The notes under the pieces are model-generated. The model made no database searches and was not told where the DNA came from. It saw only the letters and a list, made by a program, of their open reading frames with translations. From Tsuneonella rigui (GTDB taxonomy: Bacteria > Pseudomonadota > Alphaproteobacteria > Sphingomonadales > Sphingomonadaceae), in NCBI RefSeq assembly GCF_003958625.1, contig NZ_RSEL01000013.1, forward strand, positions 186,001-250,000: a stretch of DNA of 64,000 nt, read 5' to 3'. Shown piece by piece: positions 1 to 7,351 of the stretch. The number at the start of each line of letters is the position of its first letter. Within the stretch, counting starts at the first letter, position 1. The position numbers and the translations under genes were made by a program.

Positions 1-1350
1 TCCGCGTGATTGCTTCTCCGGTCCGACGATCCAGCGCCTGAGCTCGATCGCCTCGGCCCCCGTCAGTGCGGCGGCGAAAGTCGAATCCGCCGCCTCGAAC
101 ACATGATGCCCTTCGTCGAACACGATCCGCGTCGGCCGCTGCGCATGGTCGCGCCCGCGCGCGGCGTTGACCATCACCAGCGCGTGGTTGGCGATGACGA
201 GATCGGCCTGCGCGGAGGCGCGCGCGGCGTGCTCGATGAAGCATTTCCGGTAGTGCGGGCAGCCGGCATAGACGCACTCGCCGCGCTGGTCGGTCAACGC
301 CGCGATCCCGCGCTTCCTGAACAGCGTGCCGAGCCAGCCGGGCAGGTCGCCGCCGATCATGTCGCCGTCCTGGCTGAACGCCGCCCACCGCGCGACCAGT
401 TGCGCGAGGATCGCTGCACGCCCGCCGAACCCGCCCTGCAGCGCATCTTCCAGGTTGAGCAGGCACAGGTAGTTCTCGCGCCCCTTGCGCACCACCACGG
501 GGCGCGTGCCGTCCTGCCGGGTATGCGGCCACGCGCGCGCGCTCTCGCGGCGGAGCTGGCGCTGGAGGTTCTTGGTGAAGGTACTGACCCACACGGTGCC
601 GCCCGACCGCTCGCTCCACAAGTGCGCGGGGGCGAGATAGCCGAGCGTCTTGCCGATCCCGGTGCCCGCCTGGGCCAGCAATACGTGCGGCACCCCGCGC
701 TTGGTCCGCGGCGCGAACACCGCGCCGGCCTCCCGCGCGTAGCGGCGCTGGCCCTCGCGCACCTCCGCGCCTTCGCCGGTCAGGCGGGCGAGGCGGCCTT
801 CGACTTCCTCCTCCTCGATCAGCACGTGGCCCGGGGCGGGGCGCTCGGGCGCTTCCTCCCATTCGGGCAGGCGGGCGAATAGCCAGCGCTCGGCTTTCTC
901 GGGCTTGCGAACGTGTGGCAGCAGCACCTGCGCCCACGGCCAGCGCATGCGGGTGAGGGATTGCAGAGTGGACCACGCGCCTTCGCGCTCGGGCCAGTCG
1001 TCGCTTTCGCAAGTCTCGATCAGCTTGCCGGCTGCGGCTTGAAGGAACGGCGGCACCGCGTCGTCGCCGGCGGGCTCGTCCATTCCCAGCGCGTGCGCCA
1101 GTCCCTTGGGCGTCGGCACTGCGAACCGCGCGGGATGCACGAAGGCGAACAACTCGAGCAGGTCGAGCCCGGAGAGATCGGGATAGCCAAGCCGCGTCGC
1201 CACCAGCGGCGCGTTGAGCAGCAGCAGCGGGGTATCCGCCGCCGCCATGACGGCATCGCCCTTGCCGCATCCGCGCGTCGCTTCACGATCGCGCAGCCAG
1301 GTGCCGGCGTGGCTCGCATGCAGGGCAGGGAGGAGAAGCGGAGCGCTCAC
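1..1350 (-). CDS. DinG/XPD-type Fe-S ATP-dependent DNA helicase (3' end beyond window)
   Basis: This is the N-terminal 450 codons of a superfamily 2 helicase on the minus strand; the C-terminal helicase domain lies to the left of the window. Walker A is AGTGIGKT (Lys about residue 234) and the DEAH-box variant is DEGHH (Asp about 412). Between them are four cysteines in the arrangement of the XPD/DinG iron-sulfur domain: one in NYLC, then C-x4-C-x5-C in ECVYAGCPHYRKC. The GTG start at 1350 is the first start after an in-frame TAG two codons upstream, and its N-terminus (APLLLPALHASHAGTWL) resembles what I recall of sphingomonad homologues. A downstream ATG at 1248 is the alternative. E. coli DinG unwinds R-loops and repair intermediates and is SOS-regulated. 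I see no LexA box upstream here. The family assignment is solid; DinG orthology is less certain because the proteobacterial family has several paralogues. Confidence 0.86.
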   Translation of the reverse strand, partial: MSAPLLLPALHASHAGTWLRDREATRGCGKGDAVMAAADTPLLLLNAPLVATRLGYPDLSGLDLLELFAFVHPARFAVPTPKGLAHALGMDEPAGDDAVPPFLQAAAGKLIETCESDDWPEREGAWSTLQSLTRMRWPWAQVLLPHVRKPEKAERWLFARLPEWEEAPERPAPGHVLIEEEEVEGRLARLTGEGAEVREGQRRYAREAGAVFAPRTKRGVPHVLLAQAGTGIGKTLGYLAPAHLWSERSGGTVWVSTFTKNLQRQLRRESARAWPHTRQDGTRPVVVRKGRENYLCLLNLEDALQGGFGGRAAILAQLVARWAAFSQDGDMIGGDLPGWLGTLFRKRGIAALTDQRGECVYAGCPHYRKCFIEHAARASAQADLVIANHALVMVNAARGRDHAQRPTRIVFDEGHHVFEAADSTFAAALTGAEAIELRRWIVGPEKQSRG

Positions 1351-1456
1351 TACCTACCCATGCGAAGCGCGGAACGAAAAGTAAACATCCTGCCTGTCCT
1401 ACAGGCGGGGAAACGGGTTAGGCGGGACGCATGACGGTCTCGCCAAAGCCAAATAG

Positions 1457-1577
1457 CCCTCTCTCCTTGAGGGAGAGGGTTGGGAGAGGGGGCCGCCGCG
1501 CAGCGGCGGCTGCGCCGCCGACCCCTCTCCCTCCGCCGCTAACGCGGCTCCTCCCTCTCCCTCAAGGGGAGAGGGGA
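1457..1577. repeat. REP-like palindromic intergenic element
   Basis: A 120-bp intergenic block is built from CCCTCTCC / GGGAGAGGG words in both orientations. The left part (about 1457-1492) is self-complementary around TTGA. The centre (about 1491-1521) is a GCCGCC/GGCGGC hairpin. The right part (about 1547-1577) repeats the self-complementary CCCTC...GAGGGG unit, so the whole element can fold as a large cruciform. Such CCCTCTCC-type palindromes are widespread in high-GC proteobacterial intergenic DNA. No coding frame fits it, and no second copy was noticed in the window. Confidence 0.7.
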
Positions 1578-1692
1578 AGGTGACAATGTGGACACCTCAG
1601 ATCGGCGCGAAGCATTTGGAAATGCAAAGGAATATCAGTCCATCTGAGTTTCGAAAAAAGGGGTACTTCAGTGTGACACGGAAGGTCACACT
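1575..1692. repeat. GTGACA-family intergenic module upstream of lysK
   Basis: The gap between the helicase and lysK (1351-1740) holds the palindromic element and this module. It begins with GGAAGGTGACAA followed by a GACACC, and about 93 bp later has TCAGTGTGACACGG. The second part also forms a perfect 8-bp inverted repeat, AGTGTGAC (1670-1677) and GTCACACT (1685-1692), with a 7-nt loop. The same two words, in the same order and about 81 bp apart, precede hrpB at 49111-49205. It may be a regulatory or transcript-end structure; the function is unknown. Confidence 0.5.
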
Positions 1693-1740
1693 CCCTGCCG
1701 ACTTGCCTCTCCCGCCCTCATGCGCGAAGGCGCGCACGCA

Positions 1741-3348
1741 ATGACTGACGATGCCCTGATCGAAGCCGCCCGCGTGTCCAAGGCTTGGCCGTTCGAGGAG
1801 GCGCGCAAGCTCTTGAAGCGCTATCCCGACGGCCGCCGGCCCGACGGGCAGCCGGTGGTGTTCGAAACCGGATATGGTCCCAGCGGCCTGCCGCACATCG
1901 GCACGTTCCAGGAAGTGCTGCGCACCACGCTGGTCCGCCGCGCGTTCGAGGCGCTGACCGGCGGTGCGCCCACGCGGCTGGTCGCTTTCAGCGACGACAT
2001 GGACGGGCTGCGCAAGGTGCCCGACAACGTGCCCAACCAGGCGCTGCTGGCGCAGCATCTCGGCAAGCCGCTCTCGCGCATTCCCGATCCGTTCGAAGCC
2101 GGTTTCCCCAGCTTCGCGGCGCACAATAACGCGAAGCTGCGTGCCTTCCTCGACCGCTTTGGGTTCGACTATGAGTTTGTTTCCTCGAGTGAGATGTACA
2201 ACGCGGGCGCGTTCGACGAGGCGCTGCGCGGCGTGCTGCGCACCAATCAAGCGATCCTCGACATCATGCTGCCGACGCTGCGGGCCGAGCGGGCGGCGAC
2301 TTATTCGCCGATCCTGCCGGTCAGTCCGACCACCGGCGCGGTGCTGCAGGTGCCGGTCGAGGTGGTCGATGCCGAGTCGGGCACGATCCGCTTTACCGAC
2401 GAGAATGGTGAAGCGGTCGAACAATCGGCCCTCGGCGGGATGTCGAAACTGCAGTGGAAGGTCGACTGGGCGATGCGCTGGGTCGCGCTCGGCGTCGACT
2501 ACGAGATGTACGGCAAGGACCTCACCGACAGCGGCGTGCAATCGGGCAAGATCGCCCAGGTGCTCGGCGGGCGGAAGCCGGAGGGGCTGATCTACGAACT
2601 GTTCCTCGACGCCAACGGCGAGAAGATCTCCAAGTCCAAGGGCAACGGCCTGACGATCGAGGAATGGCTCACCTACGGCAGCGAGGAGAGCCTGGGGTTC
2701 TACATCTTCCCCAATCCCAAGAGCGCCAAGAGCCTGCACGCCGGGGTGATCCCGCGCGCGGTGGACGACTACTGGCAGTTCCGCGGGCAGCTCGCCGAGC
2801 AGCCGCTCGACAAGCAGCTCGGCAATCCGGTGTGGCACCTGCTCCGCACGACCGACAAGGCCGGTGAGGGCGCGGGCGACACGCTGCCGGTGACCTACGC
2901 CCTGCTGCTTAACCTCGTCGGCGTGCTCGGCGCGGGCGCCACGCGCGAGCAAGTGTGGTCGTACCTCGGCAACTACGTGGGCGATGCCGATCCGGCCGCG
3001 CACCCGGAGCTCGACAAGCTGGTCGGCACCGCGCTCGCCTATAACCGCGATTTCATTGCCCCTGGCTTGGTGCGGCAGGCGCCCACTGCCAACGAGGCCG
3101 CGGCTTTGCGCGAGCTCGACCAACAATTGTCAGGGCTGGAACCCGACACGTCGGCCGAGACTCTGCAGACGATGGTCTATGAAATCGGCAAGCGCGAGGA
3201 GTTTGGTTTTGCCTCTTTGCGCGACTGGTTCCAGGGGCTCTACCGCACCCTGCTCGGGAGCGACCAGGGGCCGCGCATGGGCAGCTTCATCGCGCTCTAC
3301 GGCATCGCCAACACCCGCCAGCTGATCGCCGAGGCGCTTGCTCGGTGA
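1741..3348 (+). CDS. lysK: Lysyl-tRNA synthetase, class I
   Basis: The enzyme charges tRNA-Lys with lysine in the cytoplasm. It is the class I form, unrelated in fold to the class II LysRS of most bacteria and characteristic of many archaea and alphaproteobacteria. The signature HIGH-like motif is PSGLPHIG (HIG at residues 52-54), and the KMSKS loop is KISKS (residues 295-299). The length of 535 aa fits the family. I chose ATG 1741 (MTDDALIE) over the in-frame ATG at 1720, because a GAAGG ribosome-binding site lies 10 nt before 1741 and homologues begin near this point. The stop overlaps the GTG of the next gene by 4 nt (GTGA), so the two are probably co-translated. No second lysyl-tRNA synthetase is visible in the window. 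Confidence 0.95.
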   Translation: MTDDALIEAARVSKAWPFEEARKLLKRYPDGRRPDGQPVVFETGYGPSGLPHIGTFQEVLRTTLVRRAFEALTGGAPTRLVAFSDDMDGLRKVPDNVPNQALLAQHLGKPLSRIPDPFEAGFPSFAAHNNAKLRAFLDRFGFDYEFVSSSEMYNAGAFDEALRGVLRTNQAILDIMLPTLRAERAATYSPILPVSPTTGAVLQVPVEVVDAESGTIRFTDENGEAVEQSALGGMSKLQWKVDWAMRWVALGVDYEMYGKDLTDSGVQSGKIAQVLGGRKPEGLIYELFLDANGEKISKSKGNGLTIEEWLTYGSEESLGFYIFPNPKSAKSLHAGVIPRAVDDYWQFRGQLAEQPLDKQLGNPVWHLLRTTDKAGEGAGDTLPVTYALLLNLVGVLGAGATREQVWSYLGNYVGDADPAAHPELDKLVGTALAYNRDFIAPGLVRQAPTANEAAALRELDQQLSGLEPDTSAETLQTMVYEIGKREEFGFASLRDWFQGLYRTLLGSDQGPRMGSFIALYGIANTRQLIAEALAR

Positions 3349-3920
3349 GCGACGACCCGCTGGAGATAGACTGCGACGACGAAGCGCTCGATCGGCTCGC
3401 GATCGAGTTGCTCGGGCGGCGCTGCAGCGATCTCGATGCGGACGAGCAGCTGGTCCTGAAACGCGTGCTCGCCGGCACCTTCGTCGGCTGCGATGCCGAC
3501 GAGACCGCGCAGCTCAATTCGACCTGGGGCGACCGTCTGGCCGACAAGGTTGCGGCGGTTGGCGGTAGCTGGGGCTTCATCGTTGCGTTCATGCTGGTGA
3601 TGGCCGGGTGGATGGCGATCAACGTCGCGCACTTCGGTGGCGCGAATTTCGATCCCTATCCGTTCATCCTGCTCAACCTGACCCTATCGACGCTCGCCGC
3701 GCTGCAGGCGCCGGTGATCATGATGAGCCAGAACCGGCAATCGAAGAAGGACCGCATCACCGCCCGGCACGACTACGAGGTCAACTTGCGCACCCAGCTC
3801 GAGATCGTCCGCCTGTCGCGCAAGCTCGACAAGATGATGCACCTCGCAATCCGCGAGGCGAAGAAGACCGGCGAGGAAATCGAAGAGGTGATCGAGGAGA
3901 TCAAAAACCCCTCGAAGTAA
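3345..3920 (+). CDS. DUF1003 membrane protein
   Basis: A 191-aa protein matches the DUF1003 pattern: an N-terminal soluble segment with a zinc-ribbon-free acidic region, the conserved GDRLADKVA...GSWGFI block, two transmembrane helices (about residues 77-98 and 107-128) separated by a short loop containing DPYPFILLNL, and a C-terminal basic and acidic helical tail beginning NRQSKKDRI with long coiled-coil propensity (LDKMMHLAIREAKK). The GTG start overlaps the lysK stop by 4 nt, implying translational coupling. The biochemical role of DUF1003 proteins is not established. The gene ends 3 nt from the end of the convergent dioxygenase gene. Confidence 0.85.
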   Translation: MSDDPLEIDCDDEALDRLAIELLGRRCSDLDADEQLVLKRVLAGTFVGCDADETAQLNSTWGDRLADKVAAVGGSWGFIVAFMLVMAGWMAINVAHFGGANFDPYPFILLNLTLSTLAALQAPVIMMSQNRQSKKDRITARHDYEVNLRTQLEIVRLSRKLDKMMHLAIREAKKTGEEIEEVIEEIKNPSK

Positions 3921-3923
3921 GGC

Positions 3924-4592
3924 TCACTTCCATTTACGGGTGCGGTACCACTTGGTCAGGACGTATTTCACGCCCGCCACCACCGGCGTGCCGGCGTGGA
4001 GCGTGTTCTCGTTAGGCGAGCCGTCCGGCAGCGCATTGTTCCACACCAGCAGTACGCCCGGCTTGGGCTCGATCTTGGCGCCCACCTCCACGAAGTGCGT
4101 CTCGCCGCCCGCCTCGACCTTGTTGAGGAACGCCATAGCCGTCCAGCTCCGCTGCCCGCCGCGCTTGCGTTCGCCCTTCCAGTAGTTTTCGCTAGTGTAG
4201 AACCAGTCGTTGTGGGGCTTGAATTCCTGGCCCGGGAAGTAGCGCTGGCCCTGGATGGTCTCGCCGCAGATGCCGTTGATGCCCATCAGGTCGTCGATCC
4301 GCCGGCTGACCGCCTTGATCAACGGGTCATAGGCATCGAGATCGCCAGAATAGGAGGTGCGGAAGCCGCTCGAATAGTCAGTGTCGTACAGCGAGCTCGG
4401 CCGCGCGACGGTGTCGATCATCCGCATCAGCCGCTCGCATTCGGAGGGCGTAAGGAAATTGCCCACCGCGAAAATCTCGGCCTTGTCGGTCGGCACTTTG
4501 TACACCCGCGGGTCGGCGGCCATCCGCTGGCGCACGGTTTCGCCCACGCGGCGCAGCGCATCCTTGTCGGGAATCATCTCGGTCGTTGGCAT
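3924..4592 (-). CDS. 2-oxoglutarate / Fe(II)-dependent dioxygenase, prolyl 4-hydroxylase-like
   Basis: A 222-aa protein has the P4H-alpha-type double-stranded beta-helix. The iron ligands are readable as His127-x-Asp129 (FKPHNDWF) and distal His199 (ENTLHAGTPV). Lys209 in GVKYVLTKW is placed to bind the 2-oxoglutarate carboxylate. The segment RYFPGQEFKPHND is typical of bacterial prolyl-hydroxylase-like proteins, which use O2 and 2-oxoglutarate to hydroxylate a substrate, usually a protein. The substrate here is unknown. I use ATG 4592 (MPTTEMIP), with AGGA about 8 nt upstream, rather than an in-frame start further up at 4676. It is divergent from the cytochrome b561 gene with about 100 bp between the starts. 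Confidence 0.88.
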   Translation of the reverse strand: MPTTEMIPDKDALRRVGETVRQRMAADPRVYKVPTDKAEIFAVGNFLTPSECERLMRMIDTVARPSSLYDTDYSSGFRTSYSGDLDAYDPLIKAVSRRIDDLMGINGICGETIQGQRYFPGQEFKPHNDWFYTSENYWKGERKRGGQRSWTAMAFLNKVEAGGETHFVEVGAKIEPKPGVLLVWNNALPDGSPNENTLHAGTPVVAGVKYVLTKWYRTRKWK

Positions 4593-4690
4593 AGGCGAAG
4601 TCCTAGCAAGCTCGCCGGGGTGCGCAAAGCGGGCGCTTGTGAGGCCGCCGGGCGCTGCTAGAAGATCAGCAAACAATATGGGGAGCTGGT

Positions 4691-5245
4691 ATGCAAACGG
4701 AACGCGGCGCGCGCTATTCGGGGGCGGCGATGCTGCTTCACTGGCTCATCGCGATTGCGGTGATCGTCAACTGGCGGCTGGCCGAAGGCGCGGAGCACGG
4801 ATCGCGCGAGGATGCCGCCGCATTGATGGCGACGCACAAGGCGATCGGCATGACCATCCTCGCGCTGACGCTGGTGCGGCTGGCTTGGCGGCTGGCGCAT
4901 CCGGTGATCGTGCGGACGCGCGACCTCAAGGTGTGGGAGCGGGTGCTCGCCAAGACGGTGCACGTGACGTTCTATGTGCTGCTGATCGGGTTGCCGATGC
5001 TCGGCTGGATCGCCTCGTCCTCGTTCGGCAAGCCGGTCGACTGGTTCGGCGTGTTCCAGATCCCCGCGCTGCCGGTGGGGCGGAGCGAGGATACCGGTGA
5101 GACCTTGTTCGATATCCACCACACGCTGGGCGGGATCATGGTTTGGCTGATCGCGCTGCATGTCGCCGGGGCGCTCAAGCACACCTTCTGGGACCGCGAC
5201 GGGACGCTGTGGCGGATGCTGCCGTTCGGGACCCCGAGGGCCTGA
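4691..5245 (+). CDS. Cytochrome b561
   Basis: A 184-aa inner-membrane di-heme cytochrome of the bacterial b561 (YodB/YceJ) family. It opens with the diagnostic RYSGAAMLLHWLIA motif, where His is a heme b ligand. It has four transmembrane helices (about residues 14-32, 52-70, 88-112 and 145-170) and further candidate heme histidines in MATHKAIG, TVHVTFY and DIHHTLG plus ALHVAGALKH. Such proteins pass electrons between the quinone pool and periplasmic acceptors, or oxidise superoxide. GGGGAG lies just before ATG 4691. It appears monocistronic. Confidence 0.92.
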   Translation: MQTERGARYSGAAMLLHWLIAIAVIVNWRLAEGAEHGSREDAAALMATHKAIGMTILALTLVRLAWRLAHPVIVRTRDLKVWERVLAKTVHVTFYVLLIGLPMLGWIASSSFGKPVDWFGVFQIPALPVGRSEDTGETLFDIHHTLGGIMVWLIALHVAGALKHTFWDRDGTLWRMLPFGTPRA

Positions 5246-5280
5246 GGAAAAGAACCCCCGCCGGCGCGTGCCGACGGGGG
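5246..5280 (-). terminator. Rho-independent terminator for the RcnB-like gene
   Basis: On the minus strand, CCCCCGTCGGC and GCCGGCGGGGG (5270-5280 and 5255-5265) form an 11-bp stem with one G-T pair and a 4-nt loop. A TTCTTTT tract follows. It lies 54 bp beyond the stop of the minus-strand RcnB-like gene and just after the stop of cytochrome b561, so it could also stop plus-strand transcription. Confidence 0.85.
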
Positions 5281-5333
5281 CTCAGTTATCCCGGGCAGGC
5301 CACTCAATCCCGACCGGGAAGAGCGTCTGCCGC

Positions 5334-6290
5334 TTACCAGAAGAAGTCGTAGATCACGTCGACCACTTCGCCGGTGTAGGTATCCACCAGCAGCGCGTCG
5401 TCGTAGTAGCGGACCCAGCGATACGGGCCGTAAGCTTCCGGCAGGCGGTACTGCCACGGATCGTTGATCCAGTAGCGGCTGCCGAAGAACAGGCTGCCGA
5501 GACGGAAGCCGATGCTCAGCCGGCTGTAGCTGTAGTTGCTGTACGGCGCGTAGTAGCGGCCCAGCCGATACCGGTCGCGGTACTGGTTGCGATAGCTGTA
5601 CCAGTTGTACCGGTTGTTCGAGCGCCAGTCGCGGTTCCACGAGGTGTAGCGGCTGCCGTCGCGGTAGCCGGTACGGTTCCCGTCGCGATACCCGCTGCGG
5701 TAGGCGTTCTGCGTCTGCTGGCGGTCCTGCCGCGAATCGACGCGCCGGCCGTCACGGTAGCCATCGCGGTAGGTCTGGTTGCGCGAGGTGTCGGTGTAAG
5801 TCCGATTGCGCTGCCAGTTGTTGTCGCCGGTCCGGTTGCGCTGCCAGTTGTTGTCGCCGCTGCGGGTGGTCGAACGGCCGCCCCAGCTTTGCGAACGATC
5901 GCGCGTGGTAGCCTGAGCGCGGGCAGCGGCTTGCGCCTGGGCCTGAGCACTCTGGTTCCAGGTGCGGGTCGAGCGCGTCGCGCCAGTGTCGCTGCGGCGG
6001 TCACCCCGGTTCCAGTCGCGGCCGCTCCGCTCTTGCGCGGCGGGGGCCTGGTACGTGCGCTGTTGCTGCGGCGCCTGATAGGTGCGCTGCGGAGCCTGCG
6101 CGCGCGCCTGCTGGCGAGCTTGCGCTGCTTGGGCCCGCGCCTGGCCCGACGGCCGGTCGCCGCCGCGGGTTTCCCGATCGTGGCCGCGGCCGTGATCTTG
6201 CGCCTGGACGGCGGAGGGAAGTGCACCGAGCGCGAGAACCGCGGCCACTGCCGCGGCGCTTCCGGTGCGCAGGAAGGTTTTCAAAGTCAT
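5334..6290 (-). CDS. RcnB-family periplasmic protein with Gln/Arg/Tyr-rich repeats
   Basis: A 318-aa exported protein. The signal peptide is residues 1-30 (MTLKTFLRTG...SAVQA), and ATG 6290 is the start that gives it. The mature protein is low complexity and very basic or aromatic. It has Ala/Gln-rich coiled segments, an exact tandem GDNNWQRNRT GDNNWQRNRT, and many YRDG(Y/R)/NRTYRDG units. The C-terminal about 30 residues (GPYRWVRYYDDALLVDTYTG then VVDVIYDFFW) match the RcnB (PF11776) fold. E. coli RcnB is a small periplasmic protein modulating Ni/Co efflux. This protein is three times longer, so a metal role is only inferred from the domain. It is flanked by its own terminator. Confidence 0.72.
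   Translation of the reverse strand: MTLKTFLRTGSAAAVAAVLALGALPSAVQAQDHGRGHDRETRGGDRPSGQARAQAAQARQQARAQAPQRTYQAPQQQRTYQAPAAQERSGRDWNRGDRRSDTGATRSTRTWNQSAQAQAQAAARAQATTRDRSQSWGGRSTTRSGDNNWQRNRTGDNNWQRNRTYTDTSRNQTYRDGYRDGRRVDSRQDRQQTQNAYRSGYRDGNRTGYRDGSRYTSWNRDWRSNNRYNWYSYRNQYRDRYRLGRYYAPYSNYSYSRLSIGFRLGSLFFGSRYWINDPWQYRLPEAYGPYRWVRYYDDALLVDTYTGEVVDVIYDFFW
5801..5860 (-). repeat. 30-bp tandem duplication inside the RcnB-like gene
   Basis: Two adjacent 30-bp copies (5801-5830 and 5831-5860) differ at only two positions and encode two consecutive copies of a 10-residue unit ending NNWQRNRT. The repeat preserves the frame, so it can expand or contract by unequal exchange without breaking the gene. 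Confidence 0.9.
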
Positions 6291-6422
6291 GGGCGTTCTC
6301 CGTGTTCGAGAAGGCCGCCCCACCACCTGCGGCTGTATCGATGCGAGTCGTCTAGTTAATGTTGGCTGTCGCGAAACTGAACCGCAAACAGCGCTTGGCG
6401 TTAAGCATGATGCCGGCGCGGG

Positions 6423-6449
6423 TAGGACTTGTCACACTTGTCACACTGT
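6423..6449. repeat. 27-bp dispersed repeat, copy 1 (double TTGTCACAC)
   Basis: The 27 bp are TAGGACTTG followed by TCACACTTGTCACACTGT and contain two direct TTGTCACAC units. An identical 27-bp copy lies at 32488-32514. Here it lies in the 379-bp gap (6291-6669) between the RcnB-like gene and azoR, just before the 21-bp tandem array. It is related to the CAGTGTGACA words upstream of lysK and hrpB. Confidence 0.85.
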
Positions 6450-6463
6450 CCTGGAGACTTTTC

Positions 6464-6590
6464 GTCGCCTTATGCCGAAAGGTGTCGCCTTGATGCGAGG
6501 CGGCGTCGCCTTGTGGGGTGACAGTGTCGCCTTGCATGCCGACGCTGTCGCCTTGTCGACACCGAGTGTCGCCTTGCTCCAAGGGATCAG
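6464..6590. repeat. Tandem array of six GTCGCCTT units at 21-bp period
   Basis: GTCGCCTT starts at 6464, 6484, 6505, 6526, 6547 and 6568: one 20-bp step and then four exact 21-bp steps. The 13 bp between the conserved octamers vary. On the minus strand it can be read as a heptapeptide repeat (QGDTxxx, or KATxxxx in another frame), but neither frame has a convincing start and ribosome-binding site, so I do not call a gene. The units are too short and have no spacer architecture to be CRISPR. Confidence 0.85.
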
Positions 6591-6620
6591 CACGATACGA
6601 TTGATGAGAGTGGGATACAT

Positions 6621-6647
6621 GGGTGCCGCCATAGCGAAGCGGCACCC
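6621..6647 (-). terminator. Hairpin downstream of azoR, possible terminator
   Basis: GGGTGCCGC (6621-6629) and GCGGCACCC (6639-6647) form a 9-bp stem with a 9-nt loop, 22 nt beyond the azoR stop. No T-rich tail follows on the minus strand, so it may only stabilise the 3' end. Confidence 0.45.
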
Positions 6648-6661
6648 GTGTAGGAAAATGC
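6647..6661 (-). promoter_or_regulatory. GCATTTTCCTACACG motif, copy 1
   Basis: On the minus strand this reads GCATTTTCCTACACG. The identical 15-mer precedes the holin gene at 32990-33004. Here it follows the azoR stop and overlaps the edge of the hairpin. No confident gene lies just downstream on the minus strand, so its role at this site is unclear. Confidence 0.5.
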
Positions 6662-6669
6662 GAAAAGGC

Positions 6670-7248
6670 TCAGGCGACCGGGCAGGCCGCCCCGATCTCG
6701 CGCACCGTGCCGAGCGCGGCCTCGAGCGCGGCGGCGCGCGCTTCGTCGCCCAGCGCCAGGCCCTCGGCGATCACGAACTTCGGTTCGGTGATGCCGATGA
6801 AGGCGAGCACGTCGGTGATGTAGCGCTCGGCATGCTCGATGCTGCGCTGCTCGGTGCCTTCGCCGTAGTGGCCGCCGCGGGCGAGGGCGACGATTACCTG
6901 CTTGTCGCCGGCGAGGCCGACCGGGCCGGTCTCGGTGTACTTGAAGGTCTGGCCGGTGATCAGCACGCGGTCGAACCACGCCTTGAGCTGGGTCGGCACC
7001 GTGAAGTTGTACATCGGCGCACCGATCACGATCACGTCGGCGGCCTGGAACTCGGCGAGCGCCGCCTGCGAAGCGTCGGTGCCGAAGCCGGGCAAAGTCA
7101 GGTGGTCGAGCGGATCGGCTACCAGATCGCGGTAGGTGACCGCGGCGGTCGGATCGGCATCGGTCAATTCCTGGACGATCGCGGCCGAGAGCTGGCGGCT
7201 CGCCGAATTGTCGCCGGTGATGCTCGAATCGAGGTGGAGGATGTTCAT
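6670..7248 (-). CDS. azoR: FMN-dependent NADH-azoreductase (quinone reductase)
   Basis: A 192-aa flavodoxin-fold enzyme of the AzoR family, a two-electron NADH-dependent reductase of quinones and azo compounds that protects against electrophile or quinone stress. The FMN-binding motifs are visible: HLDSSITGDNSASRQLS (phosphate loop), GAPMYNFTVPTQLKAWFDRV, and the ARGG(H)YGEG loop near residue 135. AAGGAG sits 8 nt before ATG 7248. It is divergent from an HxlR-type regulator with 103 bp between the starts. In Bacillus subtilis the equivalent pair (YodB and AzoR1) is a repressor-target pair, so repression by the neighbour is likely. Confidence 0.93.
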   Translation of the reverse strand: MNILHLDSSITGDNSASRQLSAAIVQELTDADPTAAVTYRDLVADPLDHLTLPGFGTDASQAALAEFQAADVIVIGAPMYNFTVPTQLKAWFDRVLITGQTFKYTETGPVGLAGDKQVIVALARGGHYGEGTEQRSIEHAERYITDVLAFIGITEPKFVIAEGLALGDEARAAALEAALGTVREIGAACPVA

Positions 7249-7266
7249 GGTTGGCTCCTTGAGTGG

Positions 7267-7344
7267 GTAGTCACTAATCTTGACCAGCACCACATAAGTG
7301 ACCACATAGGACCCGCAAGAACGCAAATTTTCCTGACCAGGTCA
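7267..7344. promoter_or_regulatory. azoR/hxlR intergenic operator region
   Basis: The divergent promoter region contains an interrupted inverted repeat, GTAGTCACT (7267-7275) and AGTGACCAC (7297-7305), a TGACCAG half-site (7281-7287) and a perfect palindrome TGACCAGGTCA (7334-7344) ending 7 nt before the hxlR start. The same palindrome, extended to GGTGACCAGGTCACC, recurs upstream of the BLUF gene at 8271-8285. These are probable binding sites for the HxlR regulator; the assignment is inferred from position and symmetry. Confidence 0.6.
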
Positions 7345-7351
7345 CACCGAT

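Noticed and set aside
1597-3126. Long open frame antisense to lysK
   Set aside because: It is the high-GC shadow of a perfectly conserved synthetase gene and shows Arg/Ala-rich composition without any domain.
6464-6590. CRISPR array
   Set aside because: Conserved unit is only 8 bp with 12-13-bp intervals, too short for repeats and spacers, and there are no cas genes.
6352-6645. 97-codon minus-strand heptad-repeat gene across the 21-bp array
   Set aside because: Weak GTG start, no ribosome-binding site, competing frame with an equally regular repeat, and it would contain the 27-bp dispersed repeat. Kept as a repeat only.
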